64,000 bases of DNA from Microvirga makkahensis (GCF_009830105.1 NZ_WURB01000004.1:186001-250000), one strand, 5' to 3'. Shown: positions 26,944-35,472, counted from the stretch's first letter. Notes: generated by a model not told the origin, from the letters alone. Numbers and translations: made by a program.

Positions 26944-27456
26944 TTATGGCCCGTTCAACTGCCAGATCGCCCCGTTCAGGGCGGTCGCAAAGAGAACCCA
27001 GGCCAGATACGGCACGAGCAGGAGGGCCGCCAGCCGATCGAGCGGCCAGAAGGCGCGGATCGTCGCCAGGATCGCCACAATCAGGGCGACGATGACGACG
27101 AGGCCCGCGACCGGGCTGTGCGCCCCGAAGAAGGCGAAGGACCACAGGCTGTTCAGGGCGAGCTGCACGAAGAACGCCGCGATGGCCCCGGAGCGCCCGG
27201 GGCGATCCTGGGACAGGGACAGGATGCGCCAGAGGGAAAAGGCCATCAATGCATACAGCACCGTCCATGCGACCGGAAAGGCCCAGTTGGGCGGCGTGAT
27301 GCCCGGTTTCTCGAGACCGGCATACCAGCCCGGGATATTGGGGCTGGTGACGAGAGAGCCCGCGACGGCGACGGCCACGACGGGCAGTACGGTCACCAGG
27401 AACCGCCGGAACGGCGGGGTCGCATGGCTGCCCGGCATGGTTTGCTCTGTTCGCAT
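26944..27456 (-). CDS. tspO: TspO/MBR family membrane protein
   Basis: The 170-residue protein has five hydrophobic helices, as expected for TspO. Family residues include the early PNIPGWYAGLEKPGITPPNWAF stretch and the C-terminal PYLAWVLFATALNGAIWQLN. TspO proteins bind porphyrins and, in Rhodobacter, affect tetrapyrrole-linked regulation. The ATG at 27456 is used; a TTG two codons upstream is possible. It is divergent from the cystathionine beta-lyase gene with about 70 bases between. Confidence 0.92.
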   Translation of the reverse strand: MRTEQTMPGSHATPPFRRFLVTVLPVVAVAVAGSLVTSPNIPGWYAGLEKPGITPPNWAFPVAWTVLYALMAFSLWRILSLSQDRPGRSGAIAAFFVQLALNSLWSFAFFGAHSPVAGLVVIVALIVAILATIRAFWPLDRLAALLLVPYLAWVLFATALNGAIWQLNGP

Positions 27457-27526
27457 CCTCAAAATCTCTTTATGTGGCAGGCATCATTTCCAGGTGGCGA
27501 AACCAGCCACTCTCTCGGAGGTTCCC

Positions 27527-28681
27527 ATGTCGTCGTCGCGTTCTTCCTGGTCGAAGCGCAGCCTCACCGCCCAGGCCATGGGCCGAGTGGATCCGATCAC
27601 CAAGGCCGTTGTGCCGCCGATCCATGTGGCGACCACCTATATCCGCGACGAGGACAACGCCTATTCCTCCGGCTACGTCTATGGCCGCCCGGACAACGCG
27701 ACGATCCGCGAGGCGGAAGAGGTGCTGGCCATGCTGGAGGAGGCCGAGGCGGGGGCGCTCTTGTTCTCCTCAGGCATGGCGGCGGCCACCGCCGTGTTCC
27801 AGGCGCTCGATCCCGGCGATCACATCGTCGCGTCCAAGGTGATGTACTGGGCGCTCCGCAGCTGGCTCTCGACGGAGGCCGTGCGCTGGGGGCTTTCGGT
27901 CGATTTCGTGGAGACCGACGATCTCGATGCGCTGCGCGCCGCCGTGATTCCGGGCCGCACAAAGCTGGTCTGGGCCGAGACCCCGTCCAACCCGCTCTGG
28001 ACGATCACCGACATCGCGGCCGTGGCCGAAATCGCCCATGCGGCCGGCGCGCGCCTGGCCGTGGATTCCACCACCGCCTCACCGGTCCACACGCGGCCGC
28101 TGAACCTGGGCGCCGACATCGTCATGCATGCGGCGACCAAGGTGCTCAACGGCCATTCCGACGTGGTAGCTGGCGCGCTGGCGGGCGCGAAGGCCGACGA
28201 GTTCTGGGCGAAGGTCGCCTCCATCCGCAAGATGCAGGGTGCGATCCTGGGCCCCTTCGAGGCCTATCTGCTCATGCGCGGCATGCGCACGCTCCATGTG
28301 CGCGCGGCCGCTCAGGCGAAAAGCGCGCTTGACCTCGCGCAACGCTTCTCCTCTCACCCGAAGGTGGCGCGGGTCCTCTATCCCGGCCTGCCGCAGCATC
28401 CCGGCCACGACATCGCCGCGCGGCAGATGGAGAGCGGCTTCGGCTACATGCTCTCTATCCAGGTGACCGGAGGAGAGGCGGCGGCGATCCGGACGGCCGC
28501 GAAGGTGGGCCTGTGGAAGAGGGCCACGTCCCTTGGCGGCGTCGAGAGCCTCATCGAGCATCGCGCCTCCATCGAGGGGCCCGGAACGCCCTGTCCGCCG
28601 GACCTCCTGCGCCTCTCCACTGGCATCGAGGACGTGGAAGACCTCTACAGCGACCTCGACGAGGCGCTCAGGGCGTCTTGA
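27527..28681 (+). CDS. metC: Cystathionine beta-lyase (Cys/Met metabolism PLP enzyme)
   Basis: The 384-residue protein belongs to the trans-sulfuration PLP family. YGRPDNATIREAEEVLAMLE, the LLFSSGMAAATAVFQAL cofactor loop, and Schiff-base Lys205 in MHAATKVLNGHSDVVAG are clear. The C-terminal SLGGVESLIEHRASIEGPGTPCPPDLLRLSTGIED fits MetC-type enzymes, which split cystathionine into homocysteine, pyruvate and ammonia. Related cystathionine gamma-synthases and O-acylhomoserine sulfhydrylases cannot be fully excluded. CTCGGAGG lies 5 bases before the ATG. Confidence 0.85.
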   Translation: MSSSRSSWSKRSLTAQAMGRVDPITKAVVPPIHVATTYIRDEDNAYSSGYVYGRPDNATIREAEEVLAMLEEAEAGALLFSSGMAAATAVFQALDPGDHIVASKVMYWALRSWLSTEAVRWGLSVDFVETDDLDALRAAVIPGRTKLVWAETPSNPLWTITDIAAVAEIAHAAGARLAVDSTTASPVHTRPLNLGADIVMHAATKVLNGHSDVVAGALAGAKADEFWAKVASIRKMQGAILGPFEAYLLMRGMRTLHVRAAAQAKSALDLAQRFSSHPKVARVLYPGLPQHPGHDIAARQMESGFGYMLSIQVTGGEAAAIRTAAKVGLWKRATSLGGVESLIEHRASIEGPGTPCPPDLLRLSTGIEDVEDLYSDLDEALRAS

Positions 28682-28841
28682 TCTGCCTCCGGCCTTTGCC
28701 GGTGATCGCGGTCCGTGGAGCGCAGCGCCTCTCCAACCGGGATGACCGAGACTGATCCTCGATCACGTCCGGGAACGGCTCTGAGGCGGGGAGGGTGTGT
28801 CGATCCCCTGGCCGCCGGGCGCCTCGAGCGGTCTCTTGATC

Positions 28842-28860
28842 CTGTCACAAAAGGTGTGCT
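28842..28860 (+). promoter_or_regulatory. Possible Pho-box half site upstream of cpdB
   Basis: CTGTCACAAAA matches the first repeat and spacer of the PhoB consensus (CTGTCAT-N4), but the second repeat (GGTGTGC) matches poorly. It lies about 55 bases before the cpdB-like ATG, where a phosphate-starvation site would make sense. Confidence 0.2.
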
Positions 28861-28902
28861 CTCCTCGGTTAGGGAACATCGTTCCATCGGAGGAAGCCGT
28901 CC

Positions 28903-30846
28903 ATGACATCGTCGATCACCCGCCGCCGCGTCCTTCAGACCGGGGTGGCCGCCGCCGCCCTCGCAGGCCTGCCGCAATTCGCCTGGGCCGCCGGTCCCGT
29001 GGTGAAGCTGCGCATCATGGAGACCACCGACCTCCACGTAAACATCTTCCCCTACGACTATTACCGCGATGCGCCGGACGACTCGGTCGGCCTCGCGCGC
29101 ACGGCGTCCCTCGTGAAGGCCGCGCGGGCCGAGGCCAGGAATGCCCTGCTCTTCGACAATGGCGACATTATCCAGGGCTCGCCGCTGGGCGATTACGTGT
29201 CCTATCGCAAGGGCATGAAGAAGGGCGACCTGCATCCCATCGTCGCCGCCATGAACACCCTGAGCTACGATTGCGGCACGCTCGGCAACCACGAGTTCAA
29301 CTATGGCCTCGAATTTCTGCAGAATTCGCTGGGCGCTGCGAAATTCCCCGTCGTCTGCGCCAACGCGATCAAGGACAACGGCGAAACCCTCTACAAGCCT
29401 TGGCTCGTCCTCGACCGGGAATTCACCGACGAAGCCGGTGCCAAGCAGAAACTGAAGGTGGGCGTGATCGGCTTCGTGCCGCCGCAGATCGTGCAGTGGG
29501 ACAAGGCCCATCTCGACGGCCGGGTGACCACCATCGACATCGTCGAAGCGGCGATGAGGCATGTTCCGGACCTCAAGAAAGCGGGCGCCGACATCGTCGT
29601 GGCGCTCTGCCATTCAGGCATCGCAGGCGGCGAGCGGAAAGGAGGCGAGGAGAACGCGGCTTTGCATCTGGCCAAGGTCGACGGCATCGACGTGATCCTC
29701 ACCGGCCACCAGCATTTCGTGTTCCCGGGCGGCAAGGAATTCAACAACATCGAGGGCGTCGACGCGCGGAAGGGCACGCTGCACGGCAAGCCCGCCGTCA
29801 TGGCCGGGTTCTGGGGCAGCCATCTGGGCCTCATCGACCTCGACCTCGTAAAGGAGGACGATGCCTGGAGGATTGCGCAGTTCCGCACCGAGGCGCGCCC
29901 GATCTATGATCGGATCGATCGGAAAGTGGTGGCGAAGGTGGATTCGGAGGCGGGAGTCATCGCCGCCGTGAGGGCGGATCACGAGGCCACGCTCACATAT
30001 GTGCGCGAGCCCGTGGGAAGAACGGCAGTTCCGATCCACTCCTACTTCTCGCTCGTCTCCGACGATGCCTCCGTGAAGCTCGTCGCCGAGGCGCAGGCCT
30101 GGTACGTGGCGGATCAGCTGAAATCCTCCGCCTTCAAGGACCTGCCGATCCTCTCGGCGGCGGCGCCCTTCAAGGCGGGCGGGCGCGGCGGCGCAAACTA
30201 CTTCACCGATATCAAGCCTGGCCCGCTCGCCATCAAGGACATGGCGGACATCTACATCTATCCGAACACGATCCGCGTGGTGAAGGTCACGGGCGCGCAG
30301 GTGCGCGAATGGCTGGAGCGCTCCGCCGGGATCTACAACCGGATCGATCCGGCGATGGGCGGCGAGCAGGATCTCATCAATCCCAAGTTCCCGGCCTACA
30401 ATTTCGACGTGATCGCAGGCGTGCGGTACAAGATCGATCCGACTCAGGCCTCCCGCTACGACGATGACGGAAAGCTCGACGCGCCCGACGCGCACCGCAT
30501 CAAGGACCTGACCTATGACGGCAAGCCCATCGCGGACGATCAGCAGTTCCTCGTGGTGACGAACAACTACCGCGCGGGCGGCGGCGGCAATTTCCCGGGC
30601 AACGACGGCACCACTATCGTGTTCGAGGCTCCTGACCTCACCCGCGACGCGATCATGCGCTACATCGTCGAAAAGAAGGAGGTCGCGCCGAAGGCCGACG
30701 GCTCCTGGTCGATTGCCGTCCCCGCCGGCGTCACCATGACGTTCACGACGGGCCCGAACGCCGCTGCCTACCAGCCGGCGGGCATCAAGGTCGAGAAGAT
30801 GGGCGATGCGCCGGAAGGCTTCGTCAAGTACCGCATCGTCGGCTGA
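28903..30846 (+). CDS. cpdB: Periplasmic 2',3'-cyclic-nucleotide 2'-phosphodiesterase/3'-nucleotidase
   Basis: The 647-residue protein has a twin-arginine signal (SITRRRVLQTGVAAAALAGLPQFAWA) for folded export. The metallophosphoesterase domain shows TTDLHVNIFPYDY, LFDNGDIIQGSP, CGTLGNHEFNYG and DVILTGHQH, which bind the two metals. A 5'-nucleotidase C-terminal domain follows (about 380-640), with the substrate-stacking VTNNYRAGGGGNFPG region. It releases nucleosides and phosphate from cyclic nucleotides and 3'-nucleotides in the periplasm. TCGGAGG precedes the ATG. It appears monocistronic. Confidence 0.93.
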   Translation: MTSSITRRRVLQTGVAAAALAGLPQFAWAAGPVVKLRIMETTDLHVNIFPYDYYRDAPDDSVGLARTASLVKAARAEARNALLFDNGDIIQGSPLGDYVSYRKGMKKGDLHPIVAAMNTLSYDCGTLGNHEFNYGLEFLQNSLGAAKFPVVCANAIKDNGETLYKPWLVLDREFTDEAGAKQKLKVGVIGFVPPQIVQWDKAHLDGRVTTIDIVEAAMRHVPDLKKAGADIVVALCHSGIAGGERKGGEENAALHLAKVDGIDVILTGHQHFVFPGGKEFNNIEGVDARKGTLHGKPAVMAGFWGSHLGLIDLDLVKEDDAWRIAQFRTEARPIYDRIDRKVVAKVDSEAGVIAAVRADHEATLTYVREPVGRTAVPIHSYFSLVSDDASVKLVAEAQAWYVADQLKSSAFKDLPILSAAAPFKAGGRGGANYFTDIKPGPLAIKDMADIYIYPNTIRVVKVTGAQVREWLERSAGIYNRIDPAMGGEQDLINPKFPAYNFDVIAGVRYKIDPTQASRYDDDGKLDAPDAHRIKDLTYDGKPIADDQQFLVVTNNYRAGGGGNFPGNDGTTIVFEAPDLTRDAIMRYIVEKKEVAPKADGSWSIAVPAGVTMTFTTGPNAAAYQPAGIKVEKMGDAPEGFVKYRIVG

Positions 30847-31111
30847 TTCTCCTCCACATGAGTTTCGGAGCGGTCGGGTTCTGCCGGCCGCTTCCGTTTT
30901 GGCTGATGCGTCCTTATGTCCATCGTGCATCTCTGGAGGATTTCATCCCTAGATTGAGAGACTTCAGAGTATCCATGCCCAAATGGATATGATCCTGATG
31001 AATTTTTGAGCATATCCCAGGCTAAAACACAGTTTATCTCTTCTTAAGCATGCCGTGTTTGAATGATATTACACGACCTATCATTTTTGAGATTATATTC
31101 TTTATTGATTC
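30847..31111. other. AT-rich intergenic patch
   Basis: From about 30940 to 31110 the composition changes sharply to AT-rich (runs such as AATTTTTGAGCATAT and TTGAGATTATATTC) in an otherwise GC-rich window. No gene is seen. It may hold the promoter of the following exported protein or be a remnant of transferred DNA. Confidence 0.5.
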
Positions 31112-31834
31112 ATGATTCTCCAGCTTCGGAAATTCGCTGTCCTGTTGTCGTTTGTCCTTGGAACTTCTTCCGTGGCCTATGCGCTTGAGGAAGGCGGAGG
31201 AAGCGCAGCCGACGGGCAGCCCTGGACCCTCGACAACGTCGCCGTGTGGCGCGCGAAGGCCCCTCGGACCGCCTTTTCCCTGAGCCGCACCCAGACATGG
31301 GCTAACGGCCTCGCCCCGTCGCGCATCCCCGCCTTCACACCCTCCACCATAGACAAGACGGTGGGAGCCAAGATGCAGCCGTTTCAGGACTGGAACCTCC
31401 TGATCGGCACGGAGCTGATCCGCAGCGGGGGCCAGAGCGGGCTTCTGTCCTCGAAATCCATGTGGGAATCCTCCTGGTCGCAGGACTTGGAAGAATACGG
31501 GCGCCTTCGGGTCGGCTTTTCGACGACGGGCTCTCTCGATAATCGGCAAGCCGACTACTTCCAGTCGTTCAGCGGGAGCCTGAACGTCCCCCTGGACCTG
31601 CCGCTGAGCGCATGGAACCTGGAGCTCCGGTTGTCGCCCACCATGAACGTGGACGTTTCGCACGGATCCCTCAGCTCGAACCTCATATCCGAGCTTGTGG
31701 GGCAGACGGTTCTGAGCGCGCAGGACGCCGCCTTCCGCTCGACCCTCGACCTCTCTGTCGGCTACAGCTTCGCGCCGGATACGCGTCCCGCCGCGTCGGC
31801 ACGATTGCAGCTCACGATCTCACCGAAACTCTGA
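31112..31834 (+). CDS. Exported protein of unknown function, possibly beta-barrel
   Basis: The 240-residue protein has a signal peptide (LRKFAVLLSFVLGTSSVAYA, cut near residue 24). The mature part is rich in alternating polar and hydrophobic residues (DWNLLIGTELI, GRLRVGFSTTGSL, WNLELRLSPTMNVDV, STLDLSVGYSF, ARLQLTISPKL), as in outer-membrane beta strands, but the last residue is Leu rather than the usual Phe/Trp. No family is recognised. The ATG has no clear ribosome site and lies right after an AT-rich patch, so both start and origin are uncertain. It converges on the YihY gene. Confidence 0.6.
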   Translation: MILQLRKFAVLLSFVLGTSSVAYALEEGGGSAADGQPWTLDNVAVWRAKAPRTAFSLSRTQTWANGLAPSRIPAFTPSTIDKTVGAKMQPFQDWNLLIGTELIRSGGQSGLLSSKSMWESSWSQDLEEYGRLRVGFSTTGSLDNRQADYFQSFSGSLNVPLDLPLSAWNLELRLSPTMNVDVSHGSLSSNLISELVGQTVLSAQDAAFRSTLDLSVGYSFAPDTRPAASARLQLTISPKL

Positions 31835-31846
31835 GGCGAAGCGCCG

Positions 31847-32737
31847 TTAGGGAAGCGCGATGACGTCGTTGGGGCCGGGCGGCGGCGGCTTGGTGCCGAG
31901 CCGCCTTTGCTTGGCGGCGAGGATGGTCCCGTTCAGCTCGCCGCCGAACAGGAAGATCGCTCCCAGGGTATAGAGGAAAATCAGCGCCACCATTGCGGTG
32001 GCGAGGCCGCCATAGGTGGACGCATAGGCACCCGGGTAATAGTCGAGGTACCAGCTGAAGGCGAAGCCCCCGAAGAGCCACAGGAAGAGAGTCATGCATA
32101 CGCCGGGAACCACGGACCGGAACGTGCGGCGTCCAGCCGGAACGAGCTTGTGGGCCAACATCAGTCCGGCCACGATGATGAGCGTCGCGACGCCCACCCT
32201 CAGGAACCCGACCAGAGCGTCGAAGGGCTGGAGAGCAGGCACCCAGCGCAGGATCCCGCGCCAGATGAACGGTCCCAGCACCACGAGCAGGGCCATGGCC
32301 ATGAGCACGAAGGCGCCACCGATGACGAAGGCGATCGATTCGAGACGGGTCAGCCACCAGGCGCGTGTCTCGCGCACGTTATAGGCTCGGTTCAGGCCGA
32401 CCCTGAGACTCTCCACGCCGCTCGACGCGAAGTACAGGGTCAGCACCACGCCGAGCGTCAGCACGTCACTGCGCCGTCCGGTCAGGATGCTGTGCACCTC
32501 TCCCGCGATGGGGCCCGCAATCTCCTGCGGCCAGGCCTCGAGGATGAGGCCCGCCACCTCGTCGGCGAGCGTTCCGGTACCGAACACGCTCGCCAGGGCC
32601 GTCACCAGAATGAGAAAAGGGAAGAAGGATGTGAGCACCGACAGCGCGATGTGGCTCGCAATCGCCCAGGCGTCGTGCAGCACGAAGCGGTTCATCGCGA
32701 TCACGAGCAGTTCGAAATAGAGGCGCAGGCGTTTCAA
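31847..32737 (-). CDS. YihY/virulence factor BrkB family inner-membrane protein
   Basis: The likely product is 296 residues starting at TTG 32737 (MKRLRLYFELLVIAMNRF), with six hydrophobic helices. Family motifs include ALSVLTSFFPFLILVTALASVFG, YFASSGVESLRVGLNRAYNVRETRAWW and a C-terminal LIFLYTLGAIFLFGGELNGTI. These proteins were once called RNase BN; their real function is unclear. A longer frame to 32932 adds 65 residues with no membrane or family character. The GGAG ribosome site for TTG 32737 lies in the 3' arm of a perfect hairpin (32746-32761). Confidence 0.85.
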   Translation of the reverse strand: MKRLRLYFELLVIAMNRFVLHDAWAIASHIALSVLTSFFPFLILVTALASVFGTGTLADEVAGLILEAWPQEIAGPIAGEVHSILTGRRSDVLTLGVVLTLYFASSGVESLRVGLNRAYNVRETRAWWLTRLESIAFVIGGAFVLMAMALLVVLGPFIWRGILRWVPALQPFDALVGFLRVGVATLIIVAGLMLAHKLVPAGRRTFRSVVPGVCMTLFLWLFGGFAFSWYLDYYPGAYASTYGGLATAMVALIFLYTLGAIFLFGGELNGTILAAKQRRLGTKPPPPGPNDVIALP

Positions 32738-32745
32738 CAGCGGGG

Positions 32746-32761
32746 CTCCAGACTGCTGGAG
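32746..32761 (-). promoter_or_regulatory. Hairpin that would hide the YihY ribosome site
   Basis: On the minus strand CTCCAG-CAGT-CTGGAG forms a perfect stem, and its second arm contains the GGAG lying nine bases before TTG 32737. Folding would block initiation, allowing translational control if the TTG start is right. Confidence 0.4.
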
Positions 32762-33012
32762 ATGGTTTGGCGACAGGCGGGCCGGGCAAACTCCATCTCC
32801 CGGCCGCGAACAGGACCGTGCCCGATCAGTTCTAAACGGCGACGCTGCCATTCGTTCCGAGCGGGTCCCGGTGAACAAGACCATCGCCGGCGCTTCGGGC
32901 AAAGGGCACGGTTGCGGCGGGACGAACGGCATTGTGGCCTTCGGATCTCACTATACGGTTGTCTTTCACATAAAAACCTGTTCCTCCGATCGCTCCGAAA
33001 GAATGCGGCTCT

Positions 33013-33040
33013 CGCGCCGGAGCCGGCCGGCTCCGGCGCG
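33013..33040. promoter_or_regulatory. Perfect 28-bp GC palindrome in the EamA transporter leader
   Basis: The arm CGCGCCGGAGCC, the self-complementary core GGCC and the mirrored arm make a perfect 28-bp palindrome that ends 21 bases before the ATG at 33062. It may be an operator or a very stable leader hairpin. It has no T-tract. The 324-base gap around it (32738-33061) holds no gene I can support. Confidence 0.55.
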
Positions 33041-33061
33041 GAGACATCTGAGAACTCGCCC

Positions 33062-33916
33062 ATGCTAGCCCGCCTTGCTCCTCCCCTCTTCGTGCTCATC
33101 TGGGCCACCGGCTTCATCGTCGCGCGGGTCGTAGCGCCACATGCCGAGCCTCTGACGTTTCTGCTGGTGCGCTACCTGCTGGCCTTGCTGGTGCTCGCCG
33201 GTATCGTCCTGGCGGCGCGCGCGCCCTGGCCCCGGAGCGGGCGCGAATGGGGTGAGGCCATGGTGGCGGGCGTTCTCCTGCACGGGTTTTATCTCGGCGG
33301 GGTGTTCTGGTCGGTGAAGCACGGCCTCCCGGCGGGTATCTCGGCCCTGATCGCGGGGCTTCAGCCCCTCGTGACGGCCGCTCTGGCCGTGCCTCTGCTC
33401 GGGGAGAGGGTATCCGCCCGCCGGTGGGCCGGGATTCTCGCCGGACTTGCAGGCGCCGTTCTGGTCATCGCGCCCAGGATCGGCGATGGCGGCGTGCCGC
33501 CTCTGGCACTCAGCGTCTGCTTTTTCGGGATGCTGTCGATCACCCTCGGCACGATCTGGCAGAAGCGCACCGGCAACACGCTGGATCTGCGCGTGAACGC
33601 TTTCGTGCAATATGTGGGCGCGGCTCTCGTCACGCTGCCCCTGGTCCTGCTTCTGGAAGAAGGGCATATCGCACTCACGCCTCCGCTCCTGGGCGCCATG
33701 GCCTGGGCCGTGCTCGGTCTGTCGGTCGGCGCCATCGGGCTCCTGCTCTATCTCATCCGCCAGGGCGCGGTCGTGGGCGTGGCGACGCTGCTCTATCTCG
33801 TGCCGCCGGTCGCCGCCCTCATGGCGTTCGTGCTGTTCGGCGAAACCCTGAGCACCGTCCAGTTGGTCGGGATGGCCCTGGCTGCTCTGGGCGTCGCCGT
33901 GGCGAGCCGCAACTGA
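33062..33916 (+). CDS. DMT superfamily transporter, EamA type
   Basis: The 284-residue protein has ten hydrophobic helices in two EamA repeats (about 5-130 and 145-283), with an N-terminal PLFVLIWATGFIVARVVAPHAEPLTFL and GISALIAGLQPLVTAALAVPLLGERV at the end of the first repeat. Such proteins usually export small metabolites or amino acids from the cytoplasm; the substrate is unknown. The first residue of the family pattern falls at the ATG at 33062, and longer upstream frames lack similarity. The ribosome site is weak and a perfect palindrome lies in the leader. Confidence 0.87.
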   Translation: MLARLAPPLFVLIWATGFIVARVVAPHAEPLTFLLVRYLLALLVLAGIVLAARAPWPRSGREWGEAMVAGVLLHGFYLGGVFWSVKHGLPAGISALIAGLQPLVTAALAVPLLGERVSARRWAGILAGLAGAVLVIAPRIGDGGVPPLALSVCFFGMLSITLGTIWQKRTGNTLDLRVNAFVQYVGAALVTLPLVLLLEEGHIALTPPLLGAMAWAVLGLSVGAIGLLLYLIRQGAVVGVATLLYLVPPVAALMAFVLFGETLSTVQLVGMALAALGVAVASRN

Positions 33917-33932
33917 ACCGGGCGCGAAAAGA

Positions 33933-33952
33933 CCCGGGCGGTTCGGCCCGGG
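33933..33952. terminator. Terminator hairpin between convergent genes
   Basis: CCCGGGC-GGTTCG-GCCCGGG forms a 7-bp GC stem. On the minus strand it is followed by TCTTTTC, so it best serves the small minus-strand gene, and may also stop the EamA transcript. Confidence 0.6.
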
Positions 33953-33968
33953 CTTGTGCGGGATGAAG

Positions 33969-34133
33969 CTACTTCGTGATCTTCACGGAAACCGGATCAC
34001 TCGCCGGAAAGGTTTCTTCAACGCCTTCATCGAGCTTTTCGTCGAGAGACGTCTTGGAGTTCTCCGGCAGCTTCGCATCCTTGGGATCGGACTTGCCGGC
34101 CGATTTATCCTGGTCGTGAGTCTTGTCGTTCAT
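33969..34133 (-). CDS. Small hydrophilic protein with ETFPASDPVS motif
   Basis: This 54-residue protein (MNDKTHDQDKSAGKSDPKD) is highly charged and probably disordered until the C-terminal LDEGVEETFPASDPVSV. A similar 'EGxxETFPASDP' motif occurs in many small alphaproteobacterial proteins of unknown function. GGAG lies 9 bases before the ATG at 34133, and a terminator follows. The role is unknown; a stress link is only a guess from composition. Confidence 0.75.
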   Translation of the reverse strand: MNDKTHDQDKSAGKSDPKDAKLPENSKTSLDEKLDEGVEETFPASDPVSVKITK

Positions 34134-34225
34134 GCCGTGTCTCCGTGGGATTGAAGGAAGATCGTCGCGGAAATAACGCGGCAGAGCGGGCATCGATCCA
34201 GGCAGAGAAAGCAGAGAAAGGAGAA

Positions 34226-34245
34226 GGCGGCGCTTTCGCGCCGCC
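34226..34245 (-). terminator. Rho-independent terminator of the TRAP binding-protein gene
   Basis: GGCGGCGC-GAAA-GCGCCGCC (minus strand) has an 8-bp stem with a stable GAAA loop, followed by TTCTCCTTTCTC, starting nine bases after the stop. Confidence 0.8.
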
Positions 34246-34253
34246 CTGCTTGT

Positions 34254-35342
34254 TCAGCGTTGGCCTTGCTGCTGGTTCACGAAATAGTCGAAGGGCAGCT
34301 CCGCAATGCGGAACCAGGTCAGCTCCTTCTCGCGGAAAGCGTTCCAGTGATCGAAGATCTTCTTGAACTTCGCGTTCGAGGCCGCGATCTCGTTGTAGAG
34401 CTTGAAGGCTTCCTTGTAGCTCTGCTCCATCACGTCCTTCGGGAAGGCGCGAAGCTGCGCGCCCTGCGAAACCAAGCGGCGGACGGCTTCCGCGTTCTGG
34501 GCGTCGTACTTGGCCATGCACAGGGCGTTGGCCTCGGCGCAGGCCGCTTCGAGAATGGCCTTGTAGTGGGCAGGCAGTGAATTCCACTTCTCCATGTTCA
34601 CATAGAGGGAGGGCTGTGCGCTGCCTTCCCAGAAACCCGGGTAGTAGTAGTACTTGGCAACCTTCACGAAGCCGAGCTTCTCGTCGTCGTACGGACCGGA
34701 GAATTCAACGGCGTCCAGGGTGCCGCGCTCCAGCGCCGGATATATGTCGCCGCCCGCGAGAACCTGCGGCACGACGCCGAGTTTCGCCATGATTTGGCCG
34801 CCCATGCCGGCGATGCGCATCTTCAGGCCCTGCAGATCGGCAACGGAATTGACTTCTTTGCGGAACCAGCCGCCCATCTGCGCGCCGGTCTGGCCGGCGG
34901 GGAAGGAGATGATGTTGTAGTCCTTCAGGAACTCCCGCACCAGTTCGAGGCCGCCGCCGTAGTACATCCAACCATTGTGCTGGCGCACGTTCAGGCCCCA
35001 TGGCACGGAGGTGTCGAACATGAAGGTGGGATCCTTGCCGATGTAATAGCTCGACAGGGTATAGCCGCATTCGACGGTGCCGTTCTGCGTGGCATCGAGC
35101 ACCTGCAGGCCGCTCACGATCTCGCCCGCCGCGAAGACCTGGATCTGAAACTTGTTGTCGGTGGCGGCAGCCACGCGCTTGGCGACCATTTCTCCCGCGC
35201 CGTAGAGGGTGTCGAGGCTCTTGGGATAACTCGACGCCATGCGCCAGCGGATTTCCGGCTGCGACTGCGCAATGGCGGGCGACGCGACGGCGCCTGCGGC
35301 TGCGGCGAGACCCGCGCCTTTGAGAACTTTTCTTCTGTCCAT
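34254..35342 (-). CDS. TRAP transporter substrate-binding protein (DctP family)
   Basis: The 362-residue protein has a signal with Tat-like RRK (MDRRKVLKGAGLAAAAGAVASPAIA). The DctP fold follows: IRWRMASSYPKSLDTLYGAGEMVAKRVAAAT, GKDPTFMFDTSVPWGLNVRQHNGW, MGGWFRKEVNSVADLQGLKMRI (with the conserved ligand-binding Arg in the KMRI segment) and GPYDDEKLGFVKVAKYYYYPGFWE. The aromatic-rich region resembles binding proteins for 2-oxo acids or other organic acids. No DctQ/DctM membrane genes are adjacent, so it is an orphan here. GAGGAAG precedes the ATG at 35342; a longer start at 35369 is less likely. Confidence 0.9.
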   Translation of the reverse strand: MDRRKVLKGAGLAAAAGAVASPAIAQSQPEIRWRMASSYPKSLDTLYGAGEMVAKRVAAATDNKFQIQVFAAGEIVSGLQVLDATQNGTVECGYTLSSYYIGKDPTFMFDTSVPWGLNVRQHNGWMYYGGGLELVREFLKDYNIISFPAGQTGAQMGGWFRKEVNSVADLQGLKMRIAGMGGQIMAKLGVVPQVLAGGDIYPALERGTLDAVEFSGPYDDEKLGFVKVAKYYYYPGFWEGSAQPSLYVNMEKWNSLPAHYKAILEAACAEANALCMAKYDAQNAEAVRRLVSQGAQLRAFPKDVMEQSYKEAFKLYNEIAASNAKFKKIFDHWNAFREKELTWFRIAELPFDYFVNQQQGQR

Positions 35343-35472
35343 GGGAGCTTCCTCGTAATCTTGCTTCACGTAAGCCGTCTGGGCTGAAACGATGCATAGA
35401 GCGGGAAGCCGTCCGCTGTCACTCCATCTTCCGTCTGAAGTACAGCCTTAGGGGCAAGGCGAGTGCAACAAA

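Noticed and set aside
28686-28785. A seventh type-A repeat after the cystathionine beta-lyase gene
   Set aside because: CCGGCCTTTGCCGG and ACCGGGATGACC recall the family, but the order and ends match too poorly to call.
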